Source of the DNA: Candidatus Eiseniibacteriota bacterium
GTDB taxonomy: Bacteria > Eisenbacteria > RBG-16-71-46 > SZUA-252
Length of the DNA: 42,931 bases
Reading direction: 5' to 3'
Assembly (NCBI GenBank): GCA_005893265.1
Contig: VBOX01000015.1
Location: forward strand, 1 to 42,931
Positions 21,894 through 29,545 of the stretch are shown in pieces. The translations under genes were made by a program, and so were the position numbers. The notes beneath the pieces are model-generated. The model had not been told where the DNA came from and ran no database searches. It worked only from the letters and a program-made list of their open reading frames with translations. The stretch's first letter is position 1, and every line of letters starts with the position of its first letter.

Positions 21894-23840
21894 ATGCCCT
21901 CCACGACCCCAACAGCACAGAGCCTGATGAAACTCGAGATTGACGGCCGTTCCTTCGAGGCGAGCGAAGGCACAACCTTGGACGAGCTTTTCGTGAAGAG
22001 CTTTCGGGAAGGCTTCAAGCAGGGAATCGCCGCGAAGCTGAACGGCAAGGTCGTCGATTTCCATACCCCGATCCGCGAATCTGGGCGGGTGGAGCTGATC
22101 CCGCTCGACTCGCCCGAAGGGCTTCGAGTCCTGCGCCACTCCACAGCGCACCTCATGGCGTCCGCCGTCTTGAAACTTTTCCCAGACGCGAAGCTCGCGA
22201 TCGGGCCGGCGATCGAGGAAGGGTTCTACTACGACTTCCAGGTGGACCGTCCGTTCCAGCCGGAGGATTTGGCGGAGATCGAGAGCTGGATGCACAAGAT
22301 CGCGGAGGAGGATCACCCGTTCGTCCGCGGCGAGATGAAACGCGATGATGCCTTGCGGGAGTTCCGCGCGAAGCAGGAACCGTTCAAGGTCGAGCTGATC
22401 GAGGGGATTCCCGACGAGACCGTCAGCACCTACACGCACTCCTTCTTCACCGATCTCTGCCGGGGCCCCCACGTGCCCCGCACGAGGGTGCTCAAGAGCT
22501 TCAAGCTGCTGAGCGTCGCCGGGGCGTACTGGCGGGGGGATTCCAACCGGCCGATGCTCCAGCGGATCTATGGCACCGCGTTCCCGAACAAGGACCTGCT
22601 GCAGCAGCATCTCGCCCGTATCGAGGAGGCGAAAAAGCGCGACCACAGGAAGCTCGGGCAGGAGCTGGATCTCTACAGCATCCAGGAAGACGCCGGCGGC
22701 GGACTCATCTTCTGGCATCCGCACGGCGCCGCCATGAGGCGCGTCATCGAGGACTTTTGGAAGGACGAGCATCTGCGCCGCGGGTACCAGCTCGTCAACA
22801 CGCCTCACATCGCTCAGGTGGAATTGTGGCAGCGGTCCGGGCACACGAACTTCTATCGCGAGAACATGTACTTCCTTCAAGCCGACGAAAAGGAGTACGT
22901 GCTGAAGCCCATGAACTGCCCCTTCCACGTCCTGATTTTCAAGCGACGGAAGAATTCCTATCGCGATCTCCCGGTGAGGATCGCGGAGCTGGGGACCGTC
23001 TACCGACTGGAGAAGTCGGGCGTGCTTCACGGGCTCGCCCGGGTTCGCGGCTTCACCCAGGATGACGCGCACCTCTTCTGCACCCGCGACCAGGTGGAGT
23101 CCGAGCTGGCTCAGGCGCTCGACTTCGCCCGCTTCATGCTCCAGACCTTCGGGTTCAAGGAGTACCAGGTGGACCTGAGCGTGCGGGATGCGAAACGGAA
23201 GCAGGACTACATGGGCTCGGACGAGGACTGGGCCCTCGCCGAGGGCGCGCTCGAGCGCGTCGTCCAGGCGTCCGGCCTCCCGTACCATCGCGCGGAGGGG
23301 GAGGCGGTTTTCTACGGCCCCAAGATCGACATCAAGCTCACCGACGCGATCGGACGCCCATGGCAGTGCGGGACGATCCAGTTCGACTTCAACCAGGCCC
23401 GACGGTTCGACATTAACTACGTGGGCTCGGACGGCCAGGAACACCAGGTCTTCATGATCCACCGCGCGCTCCTCGGCTCCTTGGAGCGTTTCTTCGCGAC
23501 CCTCATCGAGCATTACGGCGGCGATTTTCCCTTGTGGCTGGCACCCGTCCAGGCGCGCCTCATCACGATCGCCGACGCCCAGATCCCGTACGCGGAGGAG
23601 ATTCGCCGCATCCTGCTCGACCGCGGCATCCGGGTAGAAGCCGACCTGCGCGAGGAGAAGATGGGCGCGAAGATCCGTGACGCCGAGCTTCTCAAGATCC
23701 CGTACATGCTCGTTCTCGGCCGCCGTGAGGCGGAGGAGAGGACCGTCTCCGTTCGGAGCCGCCACAAGGGAAACGAAGGAGCGGTCAAGCTCGAGGAATT
23801 CGTGGAGAAAGTGGTTGCCGAGTCCGCAGCCAGGCAGTAG
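21894..23840 (+). CDS. thrS: Threonyl-tRNA synthetase
   Basis: 648 residues, normal length. The order is TGS domain (about 12-72), editing domain with HSTAHLMASAVLKLFPDA (the HxxxH-type site) and the Cys/His site near SFFTDLCRGPHVP, then the class II core: motif 1 region, KPMNCPFHV with Zn ligand C342, motif 2 YRLEKSGVLHGLARVRGFTQ, and motif 3 HRALLGSLERFFA. The anticodon domain follows (LAPVQARLITIAD). The ATG at 21927 (MKLEIDGR) fits the family start as well as the ATG at 21894; neither has a strong ribosome-binding site. No T-box was found; expression may come by read-through from the tRNA-Val promoter. Confidence 0.97.
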   Translation: MPSTTPTAQSLMKLEIDGRSFEASEGTTLDELFVKSFREGFKQGIAAKLNGKVVDFHTPIRESGRVELIPLDSPEGLRVLRHSTAHLMASAVLKLFPDAKLAIGPAIEEGFYYDFQVDRPFQPEDLAEIESWMHKIAEEDHPFVRGEMKRDDALREFRAKQEPFKVELIEGIPDETVSTYTHSFFTDLCRGPHVPRTRVLKSFKLLSVAGAYWRGDSNRPMLQRIYGTAFPNKDLLQQHLARIEEAKKRDHRKLGQELDLYSIQEDAGGGLIFWHPHGAAMRRVIEDFWKDEHLRRGYQLVNTPHIAQVELWQRSGHTNFYRENMYFLQADEKEYVLKPMNCPFHVLIFKRRKNSYRDLPVRIAELGTVYRLEKSGVLHGLARVRGFTQDDAHLFCTRDQVESELAQALDFARFMLQTFGFKEYQVDLSVRDAKRKQDYMGSDEDWALAEGALERVVQASGLPYHRAEGEAVFYGPKIDIKLTDAIGRPWQCGTIQFDFNQARRFDINYVGSDGQEHQVFMIHRALLGSLERFFATLIEHYGGDFPLWLAPVQARLITIADAQIPYAEEIRRILLDRGIRVEADLREEKMGAKIRDAELLKIPYMLVLGRREAEERTVSVRSRHKGNEGAVKLEEFVEKVVAESAARQ

Positions 23841-23880
23841 AATTCCCGCCACGATACGAAGCAGGAGCCGCCGGCTTCTC

Positions 23881-24001
23881 ACCCCGAGGCGCAACGCTAC
23901 CGGGGTTCTCGACAAGAGAGTTCCGTCGCCGATCGCGGCGGAAGGCATTGCCGACGGGCGCACGATGCGAAATGGAGGCATCGTTCGCCCGCACTCTTTT
24001 G
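23881..24001 (+). promoter_or_regulatory. Structured leader of the infC-rpmI-rplT-pheST operon
   Basis: The 214 bases between thrS and infC contain two hairpins. ACCCCG (23881-23886) pairs with CGGGGT (23901-23906). Further on, 23955-23968 pairs with 23978-23991 in a 14-bp stem with a single C-T mismatch and a nine-base loop, followed by CACTCTTTTG. The second resembles an intrinsic terminator with a weak T-run, so it may act as an attenuator or end thrS transcripts. An L20- or IF3-type autoregulatory leader is possible, but I see no match to a known consensus. Confidence 0.55.
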
Positions 24002-24054
24002 ACCCGCCGGCTTCGCTTCACTACCTGACCCCGCGCTGAGAGGAGGAACGACCT

Positions 24055-24648
24055 ATCACCACAACCAAAGAGGTCCGTGTCAACGATCGCATCCGCATCC
24101 CCACGGTCCGCGTCATCGGGCCGGATGGAGAACAGGTGGGCATCCTGGGAATCCGAGAGGCGCTCACCTACGCACAGGAGCGCCAGCTCGATCTGGTGGA
24201 AGTCTCACCCACGGCGCGCCCGCCCGTATGCAGAGTCATGGACTTCGGGAAGTACAAGTACGAACAGAACAAGAAACTGCAGAAGGCGCGCAAGAAGCAG
24301 CACGTCACGCATCTCAAGGAAGTCAAATTGCGTCCGAAAATCGAGGATCACGACTACCGATTCAAGGTAAACAACGGGCGCCGCTTCCTCGAGCTGCACG
24401 ACAAGGTGAAGTTCACGGTCACGTTCCGCGGGCGCGAGATGGCCCACACGGACGCGGGCTTTCGCCTCCTCGAGCGCGTGGTGAAGGATCTGGAAGAGGT
24501 GGGGCAGGTGGAAAACCCGGCGCGTCTCGAAGGACGGAATCTCGTCCTCCTGATGGTGCCGCGATCGGCGGCCGGGAAGGCGCCGGAGAAGAAGCCGGAG
24601 AGAAAGCCGGTCACGGCGGCGGTCAAGCGACCGGCGCCTCGGACCTAG
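24055..24648 (+). CDS. infC: Translation initiation factor IF-3, apparently with an ATC start
   Basis: 197 residues when begun at ATC 24055, eight bases after a perfect AGGAGG (24041-24046). Family similarity covers the region before the first ATG-type codon: EVRVNDRIRIPTVRVIGPDG is the conserved N-terminal strand and helix of IF-3. A start at GTG 24136 would lose the first 27 residues. E. coli infC uses the equally rare ATT, through which IF-3 represses its own synthesis; the same control is likely here. DLVEVSPTARPPVCRVMDFG and KYKYEQNKK mark the linker. A Lys/Pro/Ala-rich tail of about 20 residues follows the C-domain. Confidence 0.9.
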   Translation: MTTTKEVRVNDRIRIPTVRVIGPDGEQVGILGIREALTYAQERQLDLVEVSPTARPPVCRVMDFGKYKYEQNKKLQKARKKQHVTHLKEVKLRPKIEDHDYRFKVNNGRRFLELHDKVKFTVTFRGREMAHTDAGFRLLERVVKDLEEVGQVENPARLEGRNLVLLMVPRSAAGKAPEKKPERKPVTAAVKRPAPRT

Positions 24649-24657
24649 GAGCCGACG

Positions 24658-24858
24658 ATGCCGAAGATGAGAACGAACCGCGCGGCCGCGAAACGCTTCA
24701 AGCGGACCGGCACGGGAAAGATCAAACGGGCGAAAGCATACGCCAGACACCATCTGGGGCTGAAATCACGGAAGCGGAAGCGCCGTCTCCATGAGCCGGC
24801 CCTTATCGAGCCGACCGAACGTCGGCGCTTGCAGAAACTACTTCCATACGGCGCCTGA
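24658..24858 (+). CDS. rpmI: 50S ribosomal protein L35
   Basis: 66 residues, the usual length: MPKMRTNRAAAKRFKRTGTG followed by AYARHHLGLKSRKRKRRL and ending KLLPYG. Strongly basic rRNA-binding protein of the large subunit. It lies nine bases after infC and 40 before rplT, the widespread infC-rpmI-rplT order. Confidence 0.97.
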   Translation: MPKMRTNRAAAKRFKRTGTGKIKRAKAYARHHLGLKSRKRKRRLHEPALIEPTERRRLQKLLPYGA

Positions 24859-24898
24859 TCCGGGTCTCCGGCAGCCGCCCACCATGAGGTAACAAGCC

Positions 24899-25261
24899 AT
24901 GCCACGTACAAAAACCGTCGTCCCGGGACGGAAGCGCCGTCGCAAGGTCATGATCGCCGCGAAAGGAAATCGCGGCGGCCGGCGCAAGCTCTACCAGACA
25001 GCGCGCGAGACGCTGATGCGCAGCCTCCAGTTCGCCTATCGGGATCGCCGGGCGAAGAAACGCGATTTCAGGAGACTCTGGATCGTCCGTATCAACGCGG
25101 CCGCCCGACTTCACGGGCTCTCCTACAGCACGTTCATCCGCGGACTGAAAGTCGCGCAGATCGATATCGACCGCAAGATTCTGGCCGACCTTGCCGTTCG
25201 CGACGAGCCGGCATTCGCGCGTCTGGCCGAGGTCGCGAAACAGGCCCAAGCCGCAGCCTAG
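24899..25261 (+). CDS. rplT: 50S ribosomal protein L20
   Basis: 120 residues, the usual length. Family hallmarks include [40 protein letters not shown] and [12 protein letters not shown]20 is an early assembly protein and, in several phyla, represses its own operon by binding a leader that mimics its rRNA site. It is followed 11 bases later by pheS. Confidence 0.97.
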   Translation: MPRTKTVVPGRKRRRKVMIAAKGNRGGRRKLYQTARETLMRSLQFAYRDRRAKKRDFRRLWIVRINAAARLHGLSYSTFIRGLKVAQIDIDRKILADLAVRDEPAFARLAEVAKQAQAAA

Positions 25262-25272
25262 GCGTCCGCCCT

Positions 25273-26196
25273 GTGATCGAACGGCTCGACGCCCTGGAGG
25301 CCGAAGCGGCGCGGGCCCTTGAAGCGGCGCGGGACGAATCCGCGCTCGAAGAGGCGCGCGTCCGCCACCTCGGCCGAAAGAGCGAACTCACCCAAATCCT
25401 TCGCGGGTTGAAAGACCTTTCCGCGGCGGAACGTGCCTCGGTCGGCGCGCGGGCCAACCGGCTGCGCGAGACCCTCGAGCGCTTTTACGAGGAGGCTCGT
25501 GGCCGACTCGAGGCCGCACCGGCCGCCCTAGCCCGCGACGTCACGCTGCCGGGCCGGTGCGTCCCTCGCGGACATGAGCACCTCATCTCGCAGGTCTTAG
25601 GCGAGATCCACACCATTTTCCTCGGAATGGGTTTCGCCCTCGCCGAAGGTCCGGACGTCGAGGATGACCGGCACAATTTCGGCGCGCTGAACATGCCTGA
25701 GGGCCACCCCGCACGCGCCACGACGGATACCTTCTATCTCAGGCCCGACGTGCTCCTCCGGACCCACACCTCCTCGGTGCAGATCCGCGTCATGGAGTCC
25801 CACAAACCACCGGTGCGCATCATCTGTCCCGGGCGGGCGTACCGGAACGAGGCGGTCGACGCGACGCATCATTTCGAGTTCCACCAGTTGGAAGGTCTAT
25901 ACGTCGACGAGGACGTAAGCCTCGCGGACCTCAAGGGGACGCTCGACCGGTTCTTGAAGGAGTTCTTCGGCCCGGAGACCGAGCTCCGCTTCTCGCCTTC
26001 CTATTTCCCGTTCGTGGAACCGGGAGCCCAGGTCGAGATTCGCTGCTTCTTCTGCGGCGGGAAGGGTTGCAGCGTCTGCGGTCCCTTGTCGGGAGGCTGG
26101 CTCGAGGTGCTCGGCGCCGGCATGGTTCATCCGAACGTGTTTCGCGCCGTGGGCTACGATCCCGAGCGCTGGACCGGATTCGCGTTCGCTGCATGA
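25273..26196 (+). CDS. pheS: Phenylalanyl-tRNA synthetase alpha subunit, C-terminus missing
   Basis: 307 residues from a GTG; bacterial PheS is usually 327-350. The N-terminal coiled coil, motif 1 region, motif 2 (RIICPGRAYRNEAVDATHHF), the Phe-pocket segment YFPFVEPGAQVEIR and the CFFCGGKGCSVC element are all present. After GWLEVLGAGMVHPNVF and residues 302-305 (GFAF), two alanines and a TGA follow, whereas relatives continue GMGIERIAML for about 30 more residues. That segment is class II motif 3, with the ATP-binding Arg, so the protein as written should be inactive. The TGA overlaps the pheT ATG (ATGA). The repeated TTCGC at the junction suggests a deletion, real or from assembly. Confidence 0.9.
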   Translation: MIERLDALEAEAARALEAARDESALEEARVRHLGRKSELTQILRGLKDLSAAERASVGARANRLRETLERFYEEARGRLEAAPAALARDVTLPGRCVPRGHEHLISQVLGEIHTIFLGMGFALAEGPDVEDDRHNFGALNMPEGHPARATTDTFYLRPDVLLRTHTSSVQIRVMESHKPPVRIICPGRAYRNEAVDATHHFEFHQLEGLYVDEDVSLADLKGTLDRFLKEFFGPETELRFSPSYFPFVEPGAQVEIRCFFCGGKGCSVCGPLSGGWLEVLGAGMVHPNVFRAVGYDPERWTGFAFAA

Positions 26197-28610
26197 AGGT
26201 CACGTGGGGCTGGCTGGCCGATTGGGTCGACCTCCCGCCCACACCGGAAGCTCTGGCGCACGCACTTGCCATGCGCGGGTTCCCGGTCGCATCGATCGAG
26301 CAGCGGGTCTCGCTCGATCCCGCGATCATCGTGGGGCGCGTGCTGGAGGCATCGCCGCACCCGAACGCGGACCGCCTGCACCTCTGCGTCGTGGATGTCG
26401 GCTCGGCAAAGCTCTCGATCGTCTGTGGCGCGTCGAACGTCGCCGCAGGGCAGTCGGTCGCGGTCGCGCAGATCGGCGCCCGACTTCCGGACGGGACGAA
26501 GCTTCGCAAGACCAAGATCCGCGGCGTGGAATCGGAAGGGATGATCTGCTCCGAGCGTGAGCTCGGGTTGTCCCAGGAGGCGGAGGGGATCTGGGTGTTG
26601 CCCGGCTCGCCGCCTCTCGGCTCACCGGTGCAAGAATTGCTCGGCGCCGGAGAGGCGATTCTCGATGTCGAGATCACGTCGAACCGTACGGACTGCATGG
26701 CCGTGCGGGGCCTCGCCCGCGAGATCGCGTCGATCGGTAGAGGGGCGCTGAAGCCGGTCCCGGCCTTGCGCGCGAGCGGAAAAGCGGCGGTGCCGCGCGT
26801 CACGATCGAAGACGCTGGATGCAGGCGCTACATGGCGCGCGTGGTCGAGAATGTGCGGATCGCGGGCTCCCCCGACTGGCTCAGGCAAAGGCTCGAGGCA
26901 ACCGGATCCCGCAGCATCAACAACGTCGTGGACGTGACCAATTATGTTCTCCGCACCCACGGCCAGCCGATCCATGCCTTCGACGCTTCGAAGGTCGGAG
27001 GGAAGGAAATCGTGGTGCGCCGCGCCCGCGCTGGGGAGGGGCTCACGCTCCTCGACGGCCGGAAGGTGACGTTGTCTCCCGACGTGCTCGTCATCGCGGA
27101 TGGGTCGCGCCCCATGGCGCTCGCGGGAATCATGGGCGGACTCGATTCCGGGGTGACGGGTCAAACGTCCACGGTCGTTCTCGAATCGGCGGAGTTCTCG
27201 CCCGAGCTGACGAAGGCGGGATCGCGAACGCTGGGGCTCGACACGGACGCCTCGCAGCGCTTTATCCAGGGGGTGGATCCCGAGGGCGTGTCGCTCGCGC
27301 TCGATGAGACCGCGCGCCTCCTCGCGGAGGTGGCATCGGGCGTCGTGTCCAAGGCAGTCGTGGACCTCTGGCCGCGGAAGGAGCCTCCCAAGCGCGTTCG
27401 ACTCCGGCGCCGCAGGCTCACTCGACTCCTCGGGATGGACGTCGACCCCGCCGCGATCACGAACGGCCTCATGAGCCTCGAGATTCGCCAGACGAAACCC
27501 TGGCATGGCGAGGACGAATCGGGGGAATTCGAAGCGCCCTCGTTCCGCAAGGATCTCGGGATCGAGGAGGACTTGATCGAGGAGGTCGCTCGCGTCCAAG
27601 GATACGACCTGATCCCATCGCTCGTGCGCAGCCGAGGCAAGACGGATTTCCTGGACGCGCAGGCACCACACCTCGTAAAACACATTGTGCAAGTCCTTTG
27701 CGGCTTTGGCTTCGACGAGCTTCTAACCAATGCCCTGGTCGGAGATGTACCTTCCGAAGTGCTTCCCGCTGGTGGGGAGGACGAGCTCTGGGAGATCCAA
27801 AATCCCAAGAGCCGCGAGCTCAAGCATCTGAGGCCGAGCCTCCTTCCGGGACTGCTTCAGGCCGCGGCGCGAAATCTGCGTCATGGAGCCCATGAGGTGC
27901 GTCTGGTCGAGGCAGGAAAGATCTTCCAAGCCTCGCCTCCTCCGCTCGGATCCGAGCGGCGCGAGATCGGCCTCGTCCTTGTAGGAACCCCCGACCCGTG
28001 GGTCCAGCCCCAAGCCGATCAGGATCGATACCTTGAGCTGAAGGGCGTGGTCGAGTCTTGTCTCGAGGCTTTGGGAATTGACTCGCGAAAGAGCGCCCCA
28101 TACCATGAAACGTGCTGGGCGAGCGGCGCGGGAGCCGCGATCGAGTCGGGCAGGACGCGGCTCGCGCGGCTCGGTCAGGTGGCGCCGAAGCTCGCGGCGG
28201 CGGCCGGTCTGGAACGGCCCGCTTGGGCGGCCGTACTGGATTTCACAACGATCGCGGATGCTGTACCTTCGCGAAGACGGTTCCAGCCGCTGCCGAAATA
28301 CCCCGCCGTGAAGCGGGACCTCGCGGTCCTGGTGGGCCGCGCGGTAACGCACGGCGAGGTGGAGGACACGATCCGGAGGAGTGGAGGAAGGCTCCTCGAG
28401 ATCGTCAAGCTGTTCGACGTTTTCGAGGGTGAACAACTCGGATCGGACAAGAAGAGCCTGGCGTACGCGCTGGAATTTCGTTCACACGACCGAACACTCC
28501 AAGATCGGGAAGTCGACGAAGCGGTTCAGAACATCGTCCGCGCGCTGGGCTCGGCTGTGGGTGCTACTCTAAGAGGCGGCGTCGAATCGACCGCCGCGGG
28601 ACGACCATGA
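26193..28610 (+). CDS. pheT: Phenylalanyl-tRNA synthetase beta subunit
   Basis: 805 residues from the ATG at 26193, overlapping pheS by four bases; normal length. It begins MKVTWGWLADWVDLPPTPEA as expected. The order is B1 and the tRNA-binding EMAP-like B2 domain (VCGASNVAAGQSVAVAQIG), B3/B4 editing domain (SINNVVDVTNYVLRTHGQPI with AFDASKV), B5 (FIQGVDPEG, where most relatives have FERGVDPEG), the B6/B7 catalytic-like region, and the C-terminal ferredoxin-fold anticodon domain (FQPLPKYPAVKRDLAVLV). It pairs with PheS in an alpha2-beta2 enzyme. It appears complete, unlike pheS. Confidence 0.96.
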   Translation: MKVTWGWLADWVDLPPTPEALAHALAMRGFPVASIEQRVSLDPAIIVGRVLEASPHPNADRLHLCVVDVGSAKLSIVCGASNVAAGQSVAVAQIGARLPDGTKLRKTKIRGVESEGMICSERELGLSQEAEGIWVLPGSPPLGSPVQELLGAGEAILDVEITSNRTDCMAVRGLAREIASIGRGALKPVPALRASGKAAVPRVTIEDAGCRRYMARVVENVRIAGSPDWLRQRLEATGSRSINNVVDVTNYVLRTHGQPIHAFDASKVGGKEIVVRRARAGEGLTLLDGRKVTLSPDVLVIADGSRPMALAGIMGGLDSGVTGQTSTVVLESAEFSPELTKAGSRTLGLDTDASQRFIQGVDPEGVSLALDETARLLAEVASGVVSKAVVDLWPRKEPPKRVRLRRRRLTRLLGMDVDPAAITNGLMSLEIRQTKPWHGEDESGEFEAPSFRKDLGIEEDLIEEVARVQGYDLIPSLVRSRGKTDFLDAQAPHLVKHIVQVLCGFGFDELLTNALVGDVPSEVLPAGGEDELWEIQNPKSRELKHLRPSLLPGLLQAAARNLRHGAHEVRLVEAGKIFQASPPPLGSERREIGLVLVGTPDPWVQPQADQDRYLELKGVVESCLEALGIDSRKSAPYHETCWASGAGAAIESGRTRLARLGQVAPKLAAAAGLERPAWAAVLDFTTIADAVPSRRRFQPLPKYPAVKRDLAVLVGRAVTHGEVEDTIRRSGGRLLEIVKLFDVFEGEQLGSDKKSLAYALEFRSHDRTLQDREVDEAVQNIVRALGSAVGATLRGGVESTAAGRP

Positions 28611-28906
28611 CCATGATCGCCGAACTCGACCAGCTGGAACACAAGATTCAGGCGGCCGCCAAGATCCTGGACCGGCTCCGTGATGAGAAGCGCGCGCTGG
28701 AGCGGGATAACCGCGAGCTCAAGGAGCGCGTCCGTGTCTTGGAGAACTCGGCCGGAAGGGAAAAGTCGTCGTCGGACCTAAAGCCGCGGCTTCACGCGCT
28801 CGAGCTGGAGCGGACGTCGTTGCTTGATGAGCGGCGAGCGATCGCCCGACGCGTGGAGGAGATGTTGGTCAAGCTTTCGATTCTGGAGAAGGCGGTACAC
28901 GCCTAG
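28607..28906 (+). CDS. Coiled-coil protein, ZapB-like
   Basis: 99 residues, overlapping pheT by four bases (ATGA). Nearly the whole length is heptad-patterned and charged (LEHKIQAAAKILDRLRDEKR, ELKERVRVLE, EEMLVKLSILEKAV), with no enzyme motif. A small coiled-coil protein between pheT and zapA is common in several phyla and may act with ZapA at the division ring, like ZapB, but sequence similarity is only general. Confidence 0.75.
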   Translation: MTMIAELDQLEHKIQAAAKILDRLRDEKRALERDNRELKERVRVLENSAGREKSSSDLKPRLHALELERTSLLDERRAIARRVEEMLVKLSILEKAVHA

Positions 28907-28973
28907 GTATCAGAGTGGTCCCGGCGCCTCCCGGCCAGGACCGTCGCCGAATCAGAGATCCGAGGGGATCGCG

Positions 28974-29270
28974 ATGGCAACAGAACCGGACATGCTCAGC
29001 GTGACGATCTTCGGAAGCGAATACAAGATCAAGGGCGCCGACCCAGAGTACATCGGTGAGGTTGCGGCGTACGTCGACGCGAAGATGCGCGAGCTCGACC
29101 GCCGCCTCTCCTCCGGGTCCCCGGCCAGGATCGCGATCCTCACCTCGCTCAACATCGCCGACGAGCTCTTCCGGGAACGGATGGAGAAGGATCGGCTCAT
29201 GACGGATCTGAAGGGCAAGGCCCGAACCTTGGGATCTGCCCTTGACGCTTGCCTGCGCGAGGAGACCTAG
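28974..29270 (+). CDS. zapA: Cell division protein ZapA
   Basis: 98 residues from the ATG at 28974 behind CGAGGGG. The N-terminal strand-turn-strand VTIFGSEYKIKGADPEYI, followed by EVAAYVDAKMRELDRRL and RIAILTSLNIADELFRER, is the ZapA signature; a C-terminal coiled coil follows. ZapA binds and bundles FtsZ filaments. It lies directly upstream of the 6S RNA gene, an arrangement known from Proteobacteria and other groups. Confidence 0.92.
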   Translation: MATEPDMLSVTIFGSEYKIKGADPEYIGEVAAYVDAKMRELDRRLSSGSPARIAILTSLNIADELFRERMEKDRLMTDLKGKARTLGSALDACLREET

Positions 29271-29341
29271 GAATTGGCGACGCGTTCCAGACCAGGAGGA
29301 GGGATCTCGTAAGGGACACGATACGAACGTGACATAAAGGC

Positions 29342-29516
29342 GCCCTGCCATGTACGTGATGCACCAGGCATTTTTGAGCCACGACTCAAAAGCCGGGAGC
29401 CCGAAACTTCGGCATAGTGGAAGCCCGGCCTCACGCGGGCGGCGCGAACCCGAAGCTGGGGAGCCCACCTGGAGAATCCAGGTTCAAAAGTCTCGTGTGA
29501 ACGGCATCGGCGGGGC
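29342..29516 (+). ncRNA. ssrS: 6S RNA
   Basis: About 175 bases between zapA and rny. The closing stem pairs GCCCTGCC (29342-29349) with GGCGGGGC (29509-29516), continuing with ATGT and ACGT after small bulges. The 3' side carries CCACCTGGAGAATCCAGGTT, a hairpin followed by CAAAAG and GGCATCGGCGGGG, matching the 6S pattern. The middle holds further paired GC-rich segments around a large central bulge. Seven Ts follow (29517-29523), so the closing stem may double as terminator. 6S RNA binds the housekeeping RNA polymerase in slow growth. A weak -10 (GACATA, 29331-29336) is the only promoter trace. Confidence 0.85.
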
Positions 29517-29545
29517 TTTTTTTATATAAGGGAGGTTCAACTCAC

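Noticed and set aside
21780-21926. T-box riboswitch before thrS
   Set aside because: Only 7-40 bases separate the tRNA from thrS and no specifier or antiterminator is present.
21816-23981. Long open frame (721 codons) on the - strand opposite thrS
   Set aside because: It mirrors thrS codon by codon in GC-rich DNA, has no recognisable domain, and thrS is certain.
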